From the NCBI GenBank assembly GCA_002102555.1, contig MCFL01000230.1, positions 1-37,098 on the forward strand: a DNA stretch of 37,098 bases, written 5' to 3'. The notes beneath the pieces were generated by a model. The model ran no database searches. It saw only the letters and a list, made by a program, of their open reading frames with translations, and was not told the DNA's origin. The stretch comes from Catenaria anguillulae PL171. Its lineage: Eukaryota; Blastocladiomycota; Blastocladiomycetes; Blastocladiales; Catenariaceae. The translations under genes were made by a program, and so were the position numbers. Shown piece by piece: positions 10,762 through 20,635 of the stretch (its first letter is position 1; each line of letters opens with the position of its first letter).

Positions 10762-12190
10762 CTGACGAGTCGCGGGAAGGAGAATCCGGTGGCGAGGATG
10801 GGGAGGATGCCGATGCGGGTGCAGGCGGTGCGTCGGCCGAGGACGTTGGTGACAAGTCGGATTCGGCTGCAGCGGCGGGCGGGGAGGGCAAAGGTGTCGC
10901 AGACGTGTACCACTCGCACAAGTTTATCGACTCGCGCAATGTCCATCAATTCACCATGCTCTTCCCGCACCTCGTCCCGTTTGGCGTGCTGGCGTGGCCA
11001 GTGTCGGACAAGGATGAGGCCGTGTCGGACGAGGATTTGCGCTTTGCTCGCCGCCGCAACCATTACTCCAAGGCCCAAATTGCCCAACGCCTCCTGCTGC
11101 AGCACGACCGGCGCTTTGTGCAGGACCGCTCGTTCAAGTTCTTTGCCTTTGACCTCCTCGCCAAGGCTCGCGTCATGACCAACACCTACCTACGGGCGTT
11201 GCACTCGCCGGACGTTGTCAAGGTTGCAAACACCATCAGCAAGGACCAATTCGTGGCCGGTCTCAAGCACGAGTTGGAGGTCCAACGTGCGGCGCGCGTG
11301 GGTCCGGCGATTCTGCAAGCACCTGCCGGCGTGGCGGCGAGTGGTGCCGCGGACGTCTTCAAGCTGATTGCGTCGTCGGTCTCTCCCATGTGGGGTACGA
11401 ACGGCGAGCGCGGCATGATGCGCAAAGACCTGGACGCCCTCATGATCAAGCACGGGGTCACCGTCACTGTTTTAGACTTTTGTGCCCAACCCGGACAAGT
11501 CCTGTAGCTTGCACATTCTTGCGAGCGGTCCTGAGGGTCTGAAACAGTCGTCGTACGAGGATTTCCTCAATGACCCGACGGCGAATCCAAAGGCAGGCAA
11601 GGTGGACTTGAATGCCCGCGACCCGATTGGCCAAGCGTCATACTACTTGTGGTGCACGCAGGTGTTGATCGAGAAAATTTTCGGGTGGGACACCAAGAAT
11701 CGGCGGCCGCACAAGGAGGGTGGTGTGTTTGGGTTTCTTGATGCGTTTTGTTACACAGAGGAGTCGCAGGGGCGGTTGACGGTCCACCATCATGGTGTCG
11801 CATGGATTGCGGGTATGCCGCGGACGCAAGCCGAGCGGTTGGAGTGCATGAAGGTGCAAGCCGTACGTATTTCAATTTCCATTTCTTGGCCACCCGCTTT
11901 CCTGGCTCATGTTCCGGATGTGCATTGATTTGTAGTTCAAGCATCCGTTCAACGGGTTCATCTCGTCCGTCTTCAAGTCCGACCTGCCCGTCGTCCAATG
12001 GGCACATGCGTCGACAAGACGCAGCCAATTCCATGCCTTGAACCAGGTTGTGACGGTGTGCTCGAGTCGGTCCCGATTGACGCGCTATACAATCACTGGT
12101 CCAAGCGTTCCATAAAGCCCTTGCTCCACCCCGCGGTCCTTTCCCAATCATTGGCGGATCATGCCATGGATGTTCCCTCTCCGCCATACT
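10762..12190 (+). mobile_element. Helitron Rep-region relic (Helitron_like_N domain)
   Basis: An acidic, Gly-rich lead-in is followed by a region matching the Helitron helicase-like N-terminal domain. Recognisable parts are VHQFTMLFPHLVPFGVLAWP (about 10.94 kb), the basic HYSKAQIAQRLLLQHDRRF block (about 11.07 kb), the VPNPDKSCSLHILASGPEG block (about 11.5 kb) and GRLTVHHHGVAWI (about 11.78 kb). The last is the HxH metal-binding motif of the HUH rolling-circle nuclease. The frame shifts near 11475, and a typical 73-nt intron (11863-11935) leads to one more exon. No tyrosine motif, helicase domain or terminal hairpin was found. The start is also missing, because the frame is closed upstream of 10762. 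It is a partial, inactive copy of a rolling-circle DNA transposon. Confidence 0.6.
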
Positions 12191-12235
12191 GATACACAAG
12201 CCCTTTCACCTTCCTATCAACCTCCCTTCCCGGCC

Positions 12236-12755
12236 ATGACCAAACTGACACCTGACGGCGAGGCCTTATTGTTCACGTTCCTTTACGTCTTGTCCGAAAT
12301 CAACTTGACCGTCGAGGGAATCTCCGGCAAGGTCCCGCCCAAGCAGTACCGTGGCACGATTCGCGTCGCTGACGAACATGGGGCACTTTCCACTCTCGCT
12401 TGCCTTGTGCTGTCCTATGCCCATCTCGAGCTCGACACTCTGTACATCGTGTTTGGCGCGACCCTCCATAACCGCAAGGGCGTGCCGGACATCTGCCTTC
12501 TGATGTCGGACTATGCGTACCAAGTCTCCAGCAAGATTCATTTCCCGGTCGGTACTTTCACGCATGTCATCGCGCACGTGGCGTCTGGCACGCATGAGTC
12601 GGACTTACGCAACGGTATGATGTCAATTGACTTTTGAACCTTCGTCTTGTACATATGTGTATTCTGAATTCTGCCATAATGCGTTTTATCCAGATCTAGT
12701 CCAAGTCGACGAAAACATCATCCCGAAGCAGCACCACCAAGAGTACTCGGAGTAG
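12236..12755 (+). CDS. Small intact gene of unknown function inside the mobile-element zone
   Basis: Exon 1 (12236-12614) and exon 2 (12694-12755) join through a 79-nt GT-AG intron (gtatga...tccag) to give 146 residues starting MTKLTPDGEALLFTFLYVL. The sequence looks like a folded alpha/beta domain: hydrophobic helices alternate with strands such as DTLYIVFGATLH and DICLLMSDYAYQVS. A hydrophilic His/Gln-rich tail follows. There is no signal peptide and no Cys cluster. I do not recognise the family. The upstream neighbour is a decayed Helitron Rep region and the downstream neighbour is a Cys-rich exon, so it may be a Helitron accessory gene, a captured host gene, or an exon of a larger gene. 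An open, spliceable frame amid decayed sequence suggests either recent arrival or selection. Confidence 0.45.
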
Positions 12756-12868
12756 CTGCCGTTGTCTGTTGCCTTGCCTGTGGCCTTGTACGCCACCACT
12801 CCTTTGCAACAACTTGTTCTTGACTCGTTTTAACTGACTGTACCTCATTCCTGTGTGTGACCATGCAG

Positions 12869-13040
12869 GGCCGACAAGCTCAACTGCAAGTGCGGCGTCA
12901 CGTTTTGCGCCTGTGGCCCTCTCCACATCGCACCCGATGGATCACTGGTCGTCAAGGCCAAGCACTTTTCCGTGTGCTGTTGTGCTCTTGCCCCGTTAAG
13001 CGCTCGGCGGCCGCAGCCGCGCAAGTGGATGGCCAAGTTG
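12869..13040 (+). other. Possible exon encoding a Cys-rich (zinc-binding-like) segment
   Basis: A stretch bounded by an acceptor (accatgcag, ending 12868) and a donor (gtatgc, from 13041) encodes LNCKCGVTFCACGPLHI followed by HFSVCCCAL. This is a CxCx5CxC pattern with a later His and Cys triplet, suggestive of metal binding. Splicing to the next acceptor (13124) meets a stop at once. No splice donor in the preceding small gene joins it in a convincing frame. It could be the end of that gene in another isoform, or a separate relic. Confidence 0.3.
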
Positions 13041-13166
13041 GTATGCATTGAATTGAACCATGTACTCTAACGCTCAAGTCAGCCTTGTTCCTCACAACCT
13101 TCTTTTGTATTCCAACATGTGCAGTGACATGGAAGACGGCGCGCGTCACGGAATCCAAGAAGCAAT

Positions 13167-14095
13167 AACATGCGTTGAAATTACAAGTTGGGAGTCAAAG
13201 AAGTAACATGGTTGTATTTGGAATGAATGATGATTTTCCCTGCTTTCCCTGTCGCCGCCGCCATCCATGGAACACAGTCTTGTGCGGCGACACCCGTCAC
13301 TGTGGTTGTTGTTGTCACGGTAGAGTGCCGTGGGAGCGGTGAATCGGCGGCCCATGTGCCTGTGACGCGGGGCCCCTTTTACTGTGCATGACGTCGTTTC
13401 CTCAACTCGATTTTTTCCGTTCAAGTATATTGTTCTGTGTTGATTCTTTTGTGACTTGTTGAAACATGCTTTATTTACCAAGACATGTGACTGTCAGGAT
13501 CAGGAACATGAACGTCGAATCGACGGCCCTCCATGGTGACGCGTCAGTTTGGTTGAAAAACGAGTTCCCACGGACGACCTCTTCTTCACACACGGCGCTC
13601 TTCCCATTCTCTCTCTTCCAAATCAACCATCGCCATCTACAAATCCCCTTCAACATCACTTGAACCTACCAGCAACGGCTCCACCGACCCATCCTCAATC
13701 CCCCTTGTCTGCCGTTGGTACCTCGAACTCTGCCGCCGTCGGCTTCGCGTCACGACGCCCTTCTTTCTGCTCACTCTTCACTCTCAAGCACGGTACCCAT
13801 CATCTCTATGCTGTCTGCCGTTGGTGCCCCCCAATCCCGTGGCCCCTGGCCTTGGGTGCGCGTCGCCATGTTCTTTTCTGCCCCTCCTCCCCTCACTCAT
13901 GGGCTTGCGTTCCCATCATTCACACCCTTCGATTGTTGCCAAGCAAAGCACCCATCCATCCCCTCTCTGTGCGCCCGCGTGCTCCATCAAGTTCCCAAAA
14001 CTTTGCTCTCGCTCCGCTTTCAACAAGAGTCTACATACCCGTGTCAGCCCGCAAGTCACGGTGCTGATTCGCTTAGGGCAAGGACGCGTCACGCT
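13167..14095. other. No confident gene; Pro/Ser-rich open frame only
   Basis: A plus-strand open frame at 13549-14067 is Pro/Ser-rich at first and then Trp/Cys-rich and unlike a folded protein. All three plus frames stay open here, which reflects base composition. It may be the decayed front part of the remnant that follows, but I cannot support a product. Confidence 0.3.
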
Positions 14096-15292
14096 TCATG
14101 CAGCCTCCAACTGGCGGTTGCGGTTTTGCCTACCCCGTCAAGGAAAAGAACACCCGCGTCGTGATTCTCGCTGGCCCCGACTTATGAGTGCACTACGAGT
14201 CTTTGCGGCCCAACTACTGTCCCAATGCCGACACACATCTACCAGCACACCGTGCCCGCTCGATATTCAGCAACTCGCAGCTTTGGATTCCGTCACGGTG
14301 ACTATGTACTCTGACCATCGACGTGCAATTGTGATCGGTGGCTCCCAGCCCGCAAGTCAAGCTTTGCGTTTCGCCTTGGTTACGGGATCCTCGTATTGCC
14401 GTGATTAATGTTTGGACGGGACAAATGACAAATCTGCTGGGACCAAGCAGGGTACGTGGTGTTTCCTCATTCTCTCACGCGCTCACCGTTGATGGTTCCT
14501 GACGCTCTGTTGCTCATCGCTTATGTGTTTTCAGTAGGCGAGCTCGGTCAATGCCGCGCGGTGACTCGCTTGTTATACGTTTGCACAAGGACATGATTGA
14601 GCGCGTGACCGGATAACGGATTGGTTTTGGTGGCAAGACTGGAAGCATATTGGAACAAGTACGTTTGAAATGTAATGTCTATTCATCGTTGTGACCAAGG
14701 CCTAGTCTGTCTGCTGACTTTGACCTCTGCATTCCCGCATCTTGAAGACCTTGGCGATGAACAAGCCGGCGACAAGAACATGGAGTGCGGTAACATGTAT
14801 AGGGAAAAAGAGCACGGACCACGAAAAGAACTTGGGCGTCGTTCAGAACATGGATCAGGCACAAGTTTGGCCAACCCGCAGGTAACATGCTCTTGATTAT
14901 GGCGCTCTTGATTACAGTGCTCGTGATTATGGTGCTCTTGATTATGGTGCTGTCCGACCGCGCGGTAATAGGCGGGGTCACAAGCAGCTTGATCCATCGT
15001 TTTACACCACAGCCTTGATGCTGCTCATGCACGCTACATGGCACTTCAAGGCTGGCCCCGCGTTGAAATACCACATCTGGGTTTGGACAGACTGGACGAT
15101 GGCGGCCGATTCGCTCTGGCGGCGTCGTCCTATTTGGATCCTAATTCACCGCAAGACCAACCTGCTCTATTCTACCTGGCCAGCCAAAATGCAAAATTGG
15201 CGTTGTTGGACTCTGTTGTTGAGCCTGTGGGTGGCGGCGGCGCGGCTGGAAAGAGTGGGGGGTTCAAGTGGCTGTGTGCACACTCCCCATGA
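14096..15292 (+). pseudogene. Decayed remnant of an unidentified coding gene
   Basis: Short protein-like patches lie in different plus frames, separated by stops and intron-like sequence. Examples are KNTRVVILAGPDL (about 14.14 kb), DPRIAVINVWTGQMTNLL (about 14.4 kb), GDSLVIRLHKDMIERVTG (about 14.56 kb) and VEIPHLGLDRLDDGGRFALA (about 15.05 kb). The last continues as a Pro/Ala-rich frame to about 15.29 kb. One or two candidate donors (for example gtacgt at 14450) are present, but a complete gene model cannot be built. I do not recognise the family. It lies next to the Helitron relic and may be cargo or another old transposon. Confidence 0.3.
14889..14948. repeat. Four tandem 15-bp units
   Basis: Four imperfect copies of a 15-mer (consensus gctcttgattatggt) lie head to tail. 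In one plus frame they read as a pentapeptide repeat, Ala-Leu-Asp-Tyr-Gly. Unit length divisible by three and substitutions that preserve the pattern suggest that it was once translated. Confidence 0.8.
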
Positions 15293-16035
15293 TTCGGTCC
15301 GTGTCGTTGCCATTTGGCAGTGTATATACACATTTCCGTGTGTGCACACATGCGCTTGCCAGGCAACAACTTGTTTCTCTGTCCCAACAATCCGGGTTTT
15401 TGGTCTCTGTTTGGGCAAACGTTTGGATCTCGCTCGCCCTTTCCTCTTCACTCACTGCTCGCGTTTCTCGAGTGGTCCTCGGCATATCGTGGACGTTGTC
15501 GTGAGAAATGGCGCAACGGCTTCGTGTCTTTCGTGTATTGTGTGTCTTGTCATCCCACCCGCCCGCTTTGTAGCTGCTTGTCGAAGGGCTTGTCAAAGCT
15601 GGGCGCGTGCTGGTGAGCGCATGTGCATCCCAGGCAGGCCAGTGTCAGAGGGGCGCTTCACTCCACATGGTATGCCGGTGGCCTGGAATACTTAGTGGGT
15701 TATGTATGTGTAATTCATGATGTGCATCTCTGCTGACTCTCTTGCTATTTTATGCTGCTCGTGTTCTTGCTGTTTTATGCCATACCCAACCTCGTTGTTT
15801 TGATGTGTTTTTATCATTGAATTTATGCATACTGCTCGTTTGTTTGTACGTTTGTCATCTAAATAGTGTTGTGATCTCCTGTCTTGATTGATGAAATGTC
15901 GTCTCTATTTCCTTGACTGTGTTGTGCCGCTGCCCCGAATCCAAGGCACAAGAGCATCGGGTCCCACTCAACATACATATACATCATTCCATCACACATC
16001 GTATTTATACCTGCACATACTCTTCACATTTCAGG
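15293..16035. other. Gap without a supported gene
   Basis: Overlapping open frames in several phases are rich in Cys, Phe and Trp with no domain pattern. The right part (about 15.7-16.03 kb) is AT-richer and is probably the 3' flank of the aminoacylase gene, which ends at 16036 on the minus strand. Confidence 0.4.
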
Positions 16036-17400
16036 TCAGCACTCGACCGTCCATTTCGTGCCCACCTCTGCCTCCTCTTCCACACCCACCGCATCCAGCT
16101 TGGGCAACAACTTGACATAAAAATCAATCCCGTCCACAAACACCTTCTCCTCCAAATACTCATCATGGCAATGCAACAACACTGGCGTCTTGCGCATCGG
16201 GCTCACACCAAACGCCGGGACCCGTGCGCGACGCACAAACCGCGAATCCGTGGCCGCCGGAAAAATGGTCGGATCCAGCTCGACGCCATGCTCGGCAGCC
16301 GCGCCCTCGAGCGCGCGCCACCACGGGTTGCCCGCAAGCGGCGTGACGTGGTTGGATTTGGTTTCTTGCACAAACGACCACGTGCACCCGGATTCGGCGC
16401 AGATGTCGTCAATGAGGGCACGCACGTCGGCGAGTTTTTGGTTTGGGGTGATGCGAATGTCGAACTTGGCGGAAAGGGACGTGGGTAGGACATTGTGTTG
16501 GACGCCGCCAGAGAGAAGCGTCAGGTTGAGGGTGGTCACGTCGCCCAGCGTGTAGGGTTTACCAGTGGCGGCATGGGTGCCCGTCTTGAAAAGTTGCTCT
16601 TGCTGGTCGCGGAAGGCGAGCAGGCGGGCAATAGCCTTGTTCTATCGTGTTTCAACCGACGCAGTCAGTGAATGAGCGAAAGCGAGCACATTGGTCAAAG
16701 GGCAACATACCAGCTTGGGACCTGCCGTGTCGGGAATGAATTGCGACCCATGGCCCGTCTCGCCGCTTGCCGTCACCTCAATCCACCATGGTGCACGCTC
16801 GCCATGGTACACCTTGTACTTGTCCTCGTCATTACCCAACCCTTCATCCAACACGAGCGCGGGCCGCAACTCCTTCCACGCAGACGTCTCGATAAACTTT
16901 TCCATGCCGTCCTTGCCACCAATCTCCTCATCGGGCACAAACATGACATGCACGGTCCGCTTGGGCGCCCACCCTTTGCGCTTGAGCTCGCGGATCGCCT
17001 CGAGGTATTGGATCCCAACACACTTCATATCCTGCGCCCCACGCGCATAGATCCTGCCGTCGACCTTATCGGCAGCCCACGGATCCTGCGTCCACAACTC
17101 GGGAAACACGGGCACCACGTCAATATGCGAGTTGAGCACGAGCGACTTGAGCTTTGGGTCGGCGCCTTGCCACGTGAGCAAAATCACGGGCTTGCCCTTG
17201 ACGGGCTCGTGCACGGCAACAGCGAGTCCGAGGTCGCGGCCAAATTGCGTGAGCAGGACTTGCGCAGAGGCATAGTCAGGCGTCGGTTGCACGGTTTGGC
17301 ATCGCAGGTAGCGGCGAAAGTTGGTCACGGCCAACGGCTCGGACGGGTCGTCCGTGGTCCATTTCAGGGCGTGCGTAGGGTCCGGGTGGATGTTGGCCAT
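16036..17400 (-). CDS. ACY1: Aminoacylase-1 (N-acyl-L-amino-acid amidohydrolase, M20 peptidase)
   Basis: Two exons, 17400-16711 and 16641-16036, are split by a 69-nt intron (gtatgt...gatag) and give 431 residues. Aminoacylase-1 hydrolyses N-acetyl amino acids in the cytosol for amino-acid recycling. The di-zinc M20 residues are visible: His92 and Asp94 in SHIDVVPV, Asp124 in GAQDMKCVG, catalytic Glu158 and ligand Glu159 in DEEIGG, acidic ligand in LDEGLGN (185-186), dimer-interface His217 in GETGHGSQF, and the C-terminal HCHDEYL (His387/389). The length is close to the human enzyme (408). I chose the ATG at 17400 because it gives the normal N terminus; the frame stays open upstream but there reads like UTR. 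No targeting signal is visible. Confidence 0.92.
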
Positions 17401-17846
17401 TTTGCTGGTACTGTTACCGTGCTTGGTACATGGATTGATGTTTGATTTGAAGAGAAAGAGAGAGAGCGCGAGGGAGCGACCGGCGGGGTTTTGTTGACCG
17501 CCACTATGGAACATCTCACGGCAACCAAACGTGTCTCGCGTCATCAACGGCCCAGCTGGCGCGAAAAACTTGTGCAACTGTGACTGTTGGGGCGACGGAA
17601 ACGCAACCAGCGAACTTCCTTTGGCGAGAGACCACACTCTTCCCGTGGTATGGTGTGGTACTTGGCTGAAGATGATTCGAACTGCCGAAGAATGTTTCTC
17701 CGGTGCTGTAGAGAATCAGGGCAGTGTACCGTCAGCTCGAGTAGGTGAGAACATGCAATCCATTGTCCACATTTCTCTATATCCGATGCATTTTACCATG
17801 ACCAAAGGATGGACCGATGCACACAAATCACAAATGAGCCAAACAA
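17401..17846. other. Intergenic region between two minus-strand genes
   Basis: It contains the aminoacylase promoter and 5' UTR and the 3' flank of the TMEM135-like gene. No RNA gene or repeat is evident. Confidence 0.5.
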
Positions 17847-19502
17847 CTACCGAATAAACCGCGGCAACACCCTCAAAATCATGGGACTCAACCTCTCGGG
17901 CTCCCTCGCATAAAAGCTCATGATTGTCCCCATGGCCGCCGCAAACAGCGCCACATCGAGCTGCGGGATCCGCGGCAAATACCCCTTGTGCTCGGTCATG
18001 ATCTGCCACAGCGAGTGCGCGGCCTTTGGCGCCACATACAGCCCAAGCTCGGACCGGCGCTTCTTGTCCTCGAGCAGGATCGACAGCGAGTTGAGCAAGC
18101 CAAAGACAAAGTAGTTGGCACGGTGGTCGCGCGTCACGAGGCCCGCCGCGTGCGATTTCCGGAGCAGGCACACGAGCGATTGAAAGCCAGAGACGTAGGT
18201 GACGAGAAACAGGCCCGAGCGGGAGGTGTTGAAGAGGACGCGTTTGATGAATGAGAGCGGGCTGTGTCAGCATTCATTCATTCGTTCATTCAAAAGTGAG
18301 TAAATGCTTGGATCCTCTCGCAGAAATCGAAAAAAAAAATCATACTCTTTGATCACCGACTTGCTCCTCAGCAACAGTGTTGGAACGGCATGCAGCGTAA
18401 AGTACACGGGGAAAATCAAGGAAAACACGTGCTTGCTCAACATGGCGCAATACACTGTGCAGCTGCCCGTCTCAGGATGTAAAAAGTGGCACGGCAACAT
18501 GGTCAACCCCACAGGGTTGGTGCCCTTGATTGCGGCCACACTGACCGGATCCATGCCTCTTTTCGCGCCGGCAATGGCCGCCAATGACGCAATCTCCTCG
18601 ACGGGCAGCTCACCGCCACGCGTGATGACGGCGTTGGCGGCCAGTGTGCGTGCCGGAATGCGTGCGACTTTGATCATGAAGGAGAGAAAGTCCTTTGGGA
18701 GTGTGGTTGGGTAGTGTGTGTAGGCAAACATGATTTGCGCGCACGATGCGACAAACAAGAGTGAGTCGCCCAAGGGGAAGTGAAACAGGTCGCGGTGCTT
18801 GAGGCCATTGTAGCTCGCTTGCATTGCGCGCATGGTGAATTGCTGGCACCACATGAGGCGGTTGTCGGGCGATTCAACCAGAATGGCGAGCGAGGCAATG
18901 GCGCCCGCCACAAACGCTTTTGCCCGTGGCTGCAATGCGCTCGAGAGTGGCGACAAGGGCAGCAGCTTGATGGTGCCGTGGAACAAGAAGGTAAAGAGGC
19001 CAAACAAGGACCCGATGCGCAGTGCGTCCTTGTTGCGGAGCGTGGTGGCGAGCAGGATCGAGGGCAGGCGGCGCAGGGCACGCAAGCGGCCGCGAAGCAG
19101 GCGGAGGACCAGCGTGATGCCTGCCTTGACGCCAAAGGCCAAGATGAACGAGCGGAGCGAGCGGCGAAGGAGTTTGTCAGTCGGGAGCGGGTCGAGGATG
19201 GATGCAAACTGCGATTGCGATGCTGAAGTGGGAAATACTGACTTGGCGTTGGCAGAGAAGGATGGCGGTTGTGTCGAGTGACTGGGGAGTGGGGCGAGCG
19301 CGGGCGATCCAGGTGGGTAGGGCGTGGCAAACGAGTCTGGGCTGGACACGTCCGAGTCGCTGCCCTCGCCAGCGCCCGAGCCGGACCCGCTGGTGCGATC
19401 CAAGTCCGAGTCGGACGGGGACGGCTGTGTGTCGGCTCGTGGCTGTGGGTGGACCCCGTTTGTCCGGGCGGCGTGGGAGTGCGGTGCGGTGGAGCCCTTC
19501 AT
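17847..19502 (-). CDS. TMEM135: TMEM135-like multi-pass membrane protein
   Basis: Two exons, 19502-18346 and 18261-17847, are joined over an 84-nt intron (gtatga...acacag) in phase 2 and give 523 residues. After a Ser/Pro-rich disordered N terminus (about 1-105), several hydrophobic segments follow. The family's Cys/His/Pro block is present (LPCHFLHPETGSC), as is the C-terminal region DPLSFIKRVLF...VTYVSGFQSLVCLLR, which resembles TMEM135 relatives in animals and fungi. TMEM135 proteins are distantly Tim17-like and act in mitochondrial/peroxisomal dynamics and fat storage; the exact biochemical role is unsettled. The intron falls just after the LLLRSKSVIK segment and the protein reads smoothly across it. 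Subcellular location in this organism is inferred only from family knowledge. Confidence 0.82.
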
Positions 19503-20635
19503 CGTGATGGCGCTAACCCATGGGGCTCATTGGCATTGGCATTGGTAAGACACTTGTAGACGCGCAGTGAGCAGTGAGTGAGGAGAGGAGGCCAGAGGAG
19601 GTTAGAGGAGGTTGGGTCATTTTGAGGCCCGTCTTCTTGTCTTGTCTTGTCTCGTGTCTCGTGTCTTGAGAGCCGATCCCGATCCGAGGCCAGGAGTAGG
19701 ATTCAATGGCCAATGAATGCATAAGGAAATATGCGACGCCGTGAAGTGAAAGGGAATGCCAAAGGTGCAATTTGAATGAAAGATTGTGGGAATGCAAGGT
19801 CGGATGGGGATTTGGGGCGATTGTTTTGGCTCTTGACGGCGGCAGTTGGGGAATGGCTGAAAATCGTGTGCCCACTGGCATGTCTCACCTCATGGCCAAA
19901 GTCACAGTCGCAGGTCTGTCTCTCTTGTCTCACCATGCCAATCTGGTCAAGTGTCTCGATCAGCTGCATATGCTGCATGTGACAATTTTATAGATGTCCA
20001 TGTTCGAGACGCCAGCTGCCAGCTGTGAACGTTGTGTGGGTGGGCATTGGCATTGGCACATTTGATCATGGGTATGGGCACCTCGGTCTCCCTGGTTAGA
20101 GTTTCCTGCATTCCTACCGCATACATGATGTAATTCATTAGATGCATTATGTACAACTGTAAATGTGCAGTTCAGAGCGACATCGATGTGAACCGGTATA
20201 TGTATTTACCTGTCTGCATGAGGGCTGGTACCGAGTTTTAGAACGGTGGGTCGGCGATTCGCGAGCTCGACGTGATGCCAGCCAGCCTGCAATTGCATCC
20301 GCCAAGATTTCCGTGTCACAGTGATGTTGGGCAGACAAAGCCGAGTGGTTTCCCCGCGCCAGCTCAGCGTTCCGCTTCCGTCATTTGTCACTGGCGGCAG
20401 CAGCCCGTGATCACAGCTACATATGATAGCTGCAAATTGCTCCCAATCCAAGCAGTAAGATCCTTACAAAAGCCCAACAGTCTCTCTCCCCCCCCCCCCC
20501 TCTTTTTGGATACATACCGTTGGCTACCACAGTCCACACCATGAAGTAATACCTATTCCCTCCCCAAGAGACACCGATCCATGCACCATCACCATCACCA
20601 TCACCATCGCCACCAGGAATACTCGTACAACAACA
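19503..20635. other. 1.1-kb divergent intergenic region
   Basis: It lies between the TMEM135-like gene (minus) and the ceramide synthase (plus) and probably holds both promoters. It contains short simple repeats: GGCATT units near 19530 and 20045, a TCTTG/TCTCG run at about 19630-19665, a C-tract near 20490 and a CAC/CAT run at about 20584-20612 close to the Lag1 start. No gene is seen. Confidence 0.5.
19630..19665. repeat. Pentanucleotide TCTTG/TCTCG repeat
   Basis: About six imperfect 5-7-bp units lie in the region upstream of the TMEM135-like start codon. This is simple-sequence DNA with no coding role. Confidence 0.7.

Noticed and set aside
13549-14067. 172-codon Pro/Ser-rich open frame
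   Set aside because: All three plus frames are open here and none shows domain features or usable splice joins. It is not supported as a gene.
14889-14948. CRISPR-like or regulatory array
   Set aside because: The units are only 15 bp, contiguous and without spacers. It is an ordinary minisatellite, probably once coding.
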